Positions 61,070 to 64,000 of a DNA stretch of 64,000 nucleotides are shown here, one piece after another. The translations under genes were made by a program, and so were the position numbers. The DNA is from Aplysia californica (Eukaryota; Mollusca; Gastropoda; Aplysiida; Aplysiidae), in NCBI RefSeq assembly GCF_000002075.1, contig NW_004797652.1:126490-190489 (forward strand), in the 5' to 3' direction. The notes under the pieces are model-generated. The model was not told the DNA's origin, did no database searches, and worked only from the letters and a program-made list of their open reading frames with translations. The stretch's first letter is position 1, and every line of letters begins with the position of its first letter.

Positions 61070-61235
61070 TCCAGTGGATGGTTGGTGGGTGCTCTGGTAT
61101 GGTTTGCACCTTCTTTCCTGTCATACATCTATCGTCCTTATCTCTCCTCCTTCTCTTTCATGTGTGTTACTCTCTTGTAACATTAATCTTCAGTATTTAT
61201 ATGATGTGCCTTAAAACTCGTACTATAACAAAGAT
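61070..61235 (+). repeat. Short repeat family B, copy 5
   Basis: GTGGATGGTTGGTGGGTGCT ... GTGTTACTCTCTTGTAACAT ... and a degenerate tail (GTGCCTTAAAACTCG). It lies in the next SRPK intron. Confidence 0.8.
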
Positions 61236-62760
61236 TCATATTCAAGGTGAAGAAATCAAATTCAAACCTGGTGTACCGGAATAGTTGTCCCTTTACATTC
61301 ACATCAACCAGTTTATGTTTGTTGTTTTAAACACCTGTTAATCTTTATTAGTATGTCCCACCACACAAAATAGTACTTTCGAAAGTCATGGTTCCTGCAA
61401 TTTATAAAATTATTTATCATTATGCGCCTGAACATGATGTGTTATATGGTACCACCGGTTAAAGTATATCATTGAAGAATAAGTAATACATCAGTCTGAA
61501 TTCAGTGAAATGACAAGAGAATTTATGGAAGATTTTATTAGCTTAATCTTGAAAAACAGTGGTTGTGGACAGGGAGCTGGATTGTTTCTTGACAATGAAG
61601 AATGAGTTTTGGTGTTGCCCCCCCCCCAAAAAAAAAAAAGCCACAGCGAAATGGTGTATTTCAGTATCACCTTGAAAAACATTGAATACCCTCTTAGGTG
61701 TCTGAATCAGGCCTGGAACTATTTCACATGCAGTTTAATTTGGAGCTTTGGGCGTAGGATACCCTTTCCCAGCATGTCAAGTTAAGATTAAAAATTGAAG
61801 TGTCAAAGTGAACTGATACAGTGTTTTGTCTCATTATTACTGTTAAGTTTTTCATCTTTATACTAATGAGACTTGCAGAGGATGGGTGAGCATTCTTGGG
61901 AAATGAAGTTTATGGTAAAGATCAGGAGTTTCCAAAGAAAGTTCTGTTCTCTCAATGCCATCCCGTTAATATTTATTGATTTGAAGACTGCTTGTGGTTT
62001 TTTAAAAATAACGATTTACTCATCCACTAGCTACATAACTCACACATGCTGAGATGAGGTCACCAGTGGTAGACGGGGAGGACGTTTGGTTTTTCACACT
62101 GGGATTCCCCATGAAGCGCAAGAGTGGCGGGCTTCTTCTAGCTCTGAGGGAAGGGAAACATTGATTTCATTGATTTGTGGTGGGGACCGGTGTGTGTTAC
62201 TATACATAGGAACACTGTGTGCTCCCAGTGGCTGTCTGGCTTGGGAATTGGGGGCACTACTGCTAAAAGAAAAGTGAAGTTGGATGGATGCTGGTGACCT
62301 GGGGTTGGGTTTTCCTGAGGGCAGACTGTCTTGCACACTGCTCTGTGAAATTGAATTACCAATAATTAAAGACCTGAAGAAGAAAAAAGACTTGGGCAAT
62401 TGTGTCATTGTTGTTATAAAATGTTTAAGCGAGTTCGAGTGTTTGCAAATGAGAACTTATTTGTGTCTGTGTACATTTATTTAGATTTGTATTTATATCT
62501 TATGTGTACTTGTAGTAAAAATATCTGTGTGTGCATTGGATTGGGAGTAAGATTTAAAACTTACCTCTCCAGAAACAATTTGCATAACTGACTGTTTCTG
62601 TTGTTATGAATCTGTTACTTTCTGCTGCAGAGCTCTCTGGTGCTCATTTGTTGCCTCATCAACACAAAAAGGGATATGCAGTTCATGTGCCAAAGCAAAC
62701 TACCTGGCTATTTTTATAGCCTGTAAGAAAAGCAGATTTACATACTTAGTTAATTTAGTC
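61236..62760. other. SRPK intron, no gene seen
   Basis: A C9-A12 junction lies at about 61,619. The sequence is A/T-rich, with no supported frame. Confidence 0.5.
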
Positions 62761-62761
62761 C

Positions 62762-62952
62762 CTGTGGGTGGTTGGCGGGTGATCTGGGGTAGTTAATTTT
62801 GCTCCTTTTTTCCCTTTCAAATATCCTTTTCTCCTCTTTCTTTTTTTTGGGGTGTTTTTTGTGCTTGTTACCCTCTTGTAACACCTAATCTCTGGCACTT
62901 ATATGACCTTATTGTGTTGCATGTGCCATACATTAAACTAAATCAAAATACT
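62762..62952 (+). repeat. Short repeat family B, copy 6
   Basis: TGTGGGTGGTTGGCGGGTGA ... TTACCCTCTTGTAACACCTA ... TATATGACCTTATTGTGTTG then TGCCATACATTAAACTAAA. Confidence 0.85.
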
Positions 62953-63164
62953 TAATCCCAGTGGTCAGCAAGATTAGTTTGTGCCAGGAAACGTTTTTTT
63001 TAATTACCATACCCTGGTTAGCACAGGATTTAGTAGCGAAGTAGGCAATGAATGCATTTGCACTGGTTCATTCCATAGCGTGTTTTGTATTGATTGACCG
63101 ACTTGTATGGTTTTTCGTAAATTTTTACCACATACTGGAAGTTTAGCGGGAGGCAAGGTTTTGA

Positions 63165-63245
63165 AGGATGGCTAATAATGATAATAATAGCATTCATGTT
63201 ATGCACATCCACACTCTTCAGCATGCTCTATGCGCTTTACAACCA
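63165..63245 (-). repeat. Solo CR1/L2-type LINE 3' tail
   Basis: The minus strand reads GTAAAGCGCATAGAGCATGC ... GAATGCTATTATTATCATTA, the same tail plan as the LINE ending at 41.58 kb. Confidence 0.6.
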
Positions 63246-63705
63246 TTAGTAGTCTTGTATAATTCCAGTTTTTATGAAAATGGCTTATCATTTTAAAGTA
63301 ATTTCTACCTGCATTTCTACTTTTTACCCAGTGTTTTGCTGCAGTCAGTCATAAGCTTCACTGACATGTTGAATTCGAAAGCTTGGTTGGGAGTGCAGTA
63401 GGATTTTTTGTTCTTTCTTGCATGTTCAAAGAGCCTAGTCAGACTGGTAGAAAATCAGTCTAATGCGGGCTGTCCTTGGACTCTGTGATCTTAAGGCGAT
63501 CCTTGGGGCCCCCTTGAGTTTTGTCATCAGGCCCGCTGAGGCGACCTGGGTCAAGTGCACACACACGGCACATGCAATGACTGTGCAATCCTTGTGGCGA
63601 CCAATCAGGACAAAATGTCGCTGGCATGCCTAGCAATAGGTCTATATTTGAAAAAGAAGTAAAAGAGGCTGTAGTCCAAAAAGTGGCTTCTCCAAACGTG
63701 TTTGG

Positions 63706-63902
63706 TTTTAGTTTTAGTTAGAGTTTTACGGCACTTGCAACACAATAAGGTCATAGTCTTATAAGTGCTGAAGATTAGAAGTACTACAGGAGAGTAACAA
63801 ACACAAAAAAGAAGGAGGGGAGATAGAGAAGATAAATTTTTTATAGGAAAGAAGGAGCCAACCACACCAGAGCACCTGCCAACCACCCACTCCACAGGTG
63901 TA
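63706..63902 (-). repeat. Short repeat family B, copy 7 (inverted)
   Basis: Minus strand: GAGTGGGTGGTTGGCAGGTG ... TTGTTACTCTCCTGTAGTAC ... ATGACCTTATTGTGTTGCAA, then TAACTAAAACTAAAACC. The only recognised copy in the opposite orientation. Confidence 0.85.
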
Positions 63903-64000
63903 ATTACACAATCAACTTGCTTCGTGAAATGGATTATTCTTCTATCGGCACTTGCGGGAAAGGTTTACGTGGAACTAACCTCGTATTATGCTTTGTCGTT

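Noticed and set aside
62620-62720. Next SRPK exon after a CTGCTGCAG acceptor-like site
   Set aside because: The translation does not give the expected catalytic-lysine segment of the kinase.

Overview
This is a piece of a eukaryotic, intron-rich animal genome. It has GT-AG introns, housekeeping-type promoters, dense microsatellites, LINEs with tRNA-like SINEs, and TA-flanked DNA-transposon remnants. The repeat style (an RNase H-bearing I/Nimb-like LINE, several tRNA-derived SINEs, AGATCT/TCTAGA-rich intergenic DNA) suggests a lophotrochozoan, most likely a gastropod mollusc. That is inference; there is no species-diagnostic gene. No retrovirus-like or other capsid-bearing element was recognised.

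Layout. (1) 1-1.66 kb: 3' part of an I-type LINE. (2) 2.9-6.7 kb, minus strand: four phase-consistent exons of a host gene that resembles the meiotic coiled-coil protein IHO1/Mer2 (tentative), with a Harbinger fragment, a LINE fragment and a SINE nearby. (3) 7-10.2 kb: repeats only. (4) 10.2-16.8 kb, plus strand: promoter, probable first exon and three further exons of a small conserved-looking protein of about 261 residues that I do not recognise. (5) 17-30 kb: intergenic, with SINEs, a possible 3.55 kb foldback-type element (24,971-28,546) and an assembly gap (29,948-30,569). (6) 31.4 kb to the window end, plus strand: the 5' part of an SRPK (SR-protein kinase) gene. Exons 1 and 2 lie at 31,526-31,722 and the first kinase exon at 60,057-60,278, separated by an intron of about 28.3 kb. 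The rest of the kinase lies beyond the window.

The long SRPK intron is the most interesting part. It holds two further candidate first exons. One starts at 49,503 (41 codons, strong donor). The other starts at 54,520 (about 452 codons, Ser/Asp-rich, with a heptad SQ-cluster). Both end in the same splice phase as exon 2, so the gene may make three N-terminal isoforms. The intron also holds a three-level transposon nest (pogo-like element <- RTE LINE <- second TA-flanked element), a CAGGGCTTGAA-ended element carrying a Cys-rich reading frame, a CR1/L2-like LINE, and a cluster of short repeats. The 3' tail of these short repeats is shared with a tRNA-SINE family and with the LINE at the left edge of the window.
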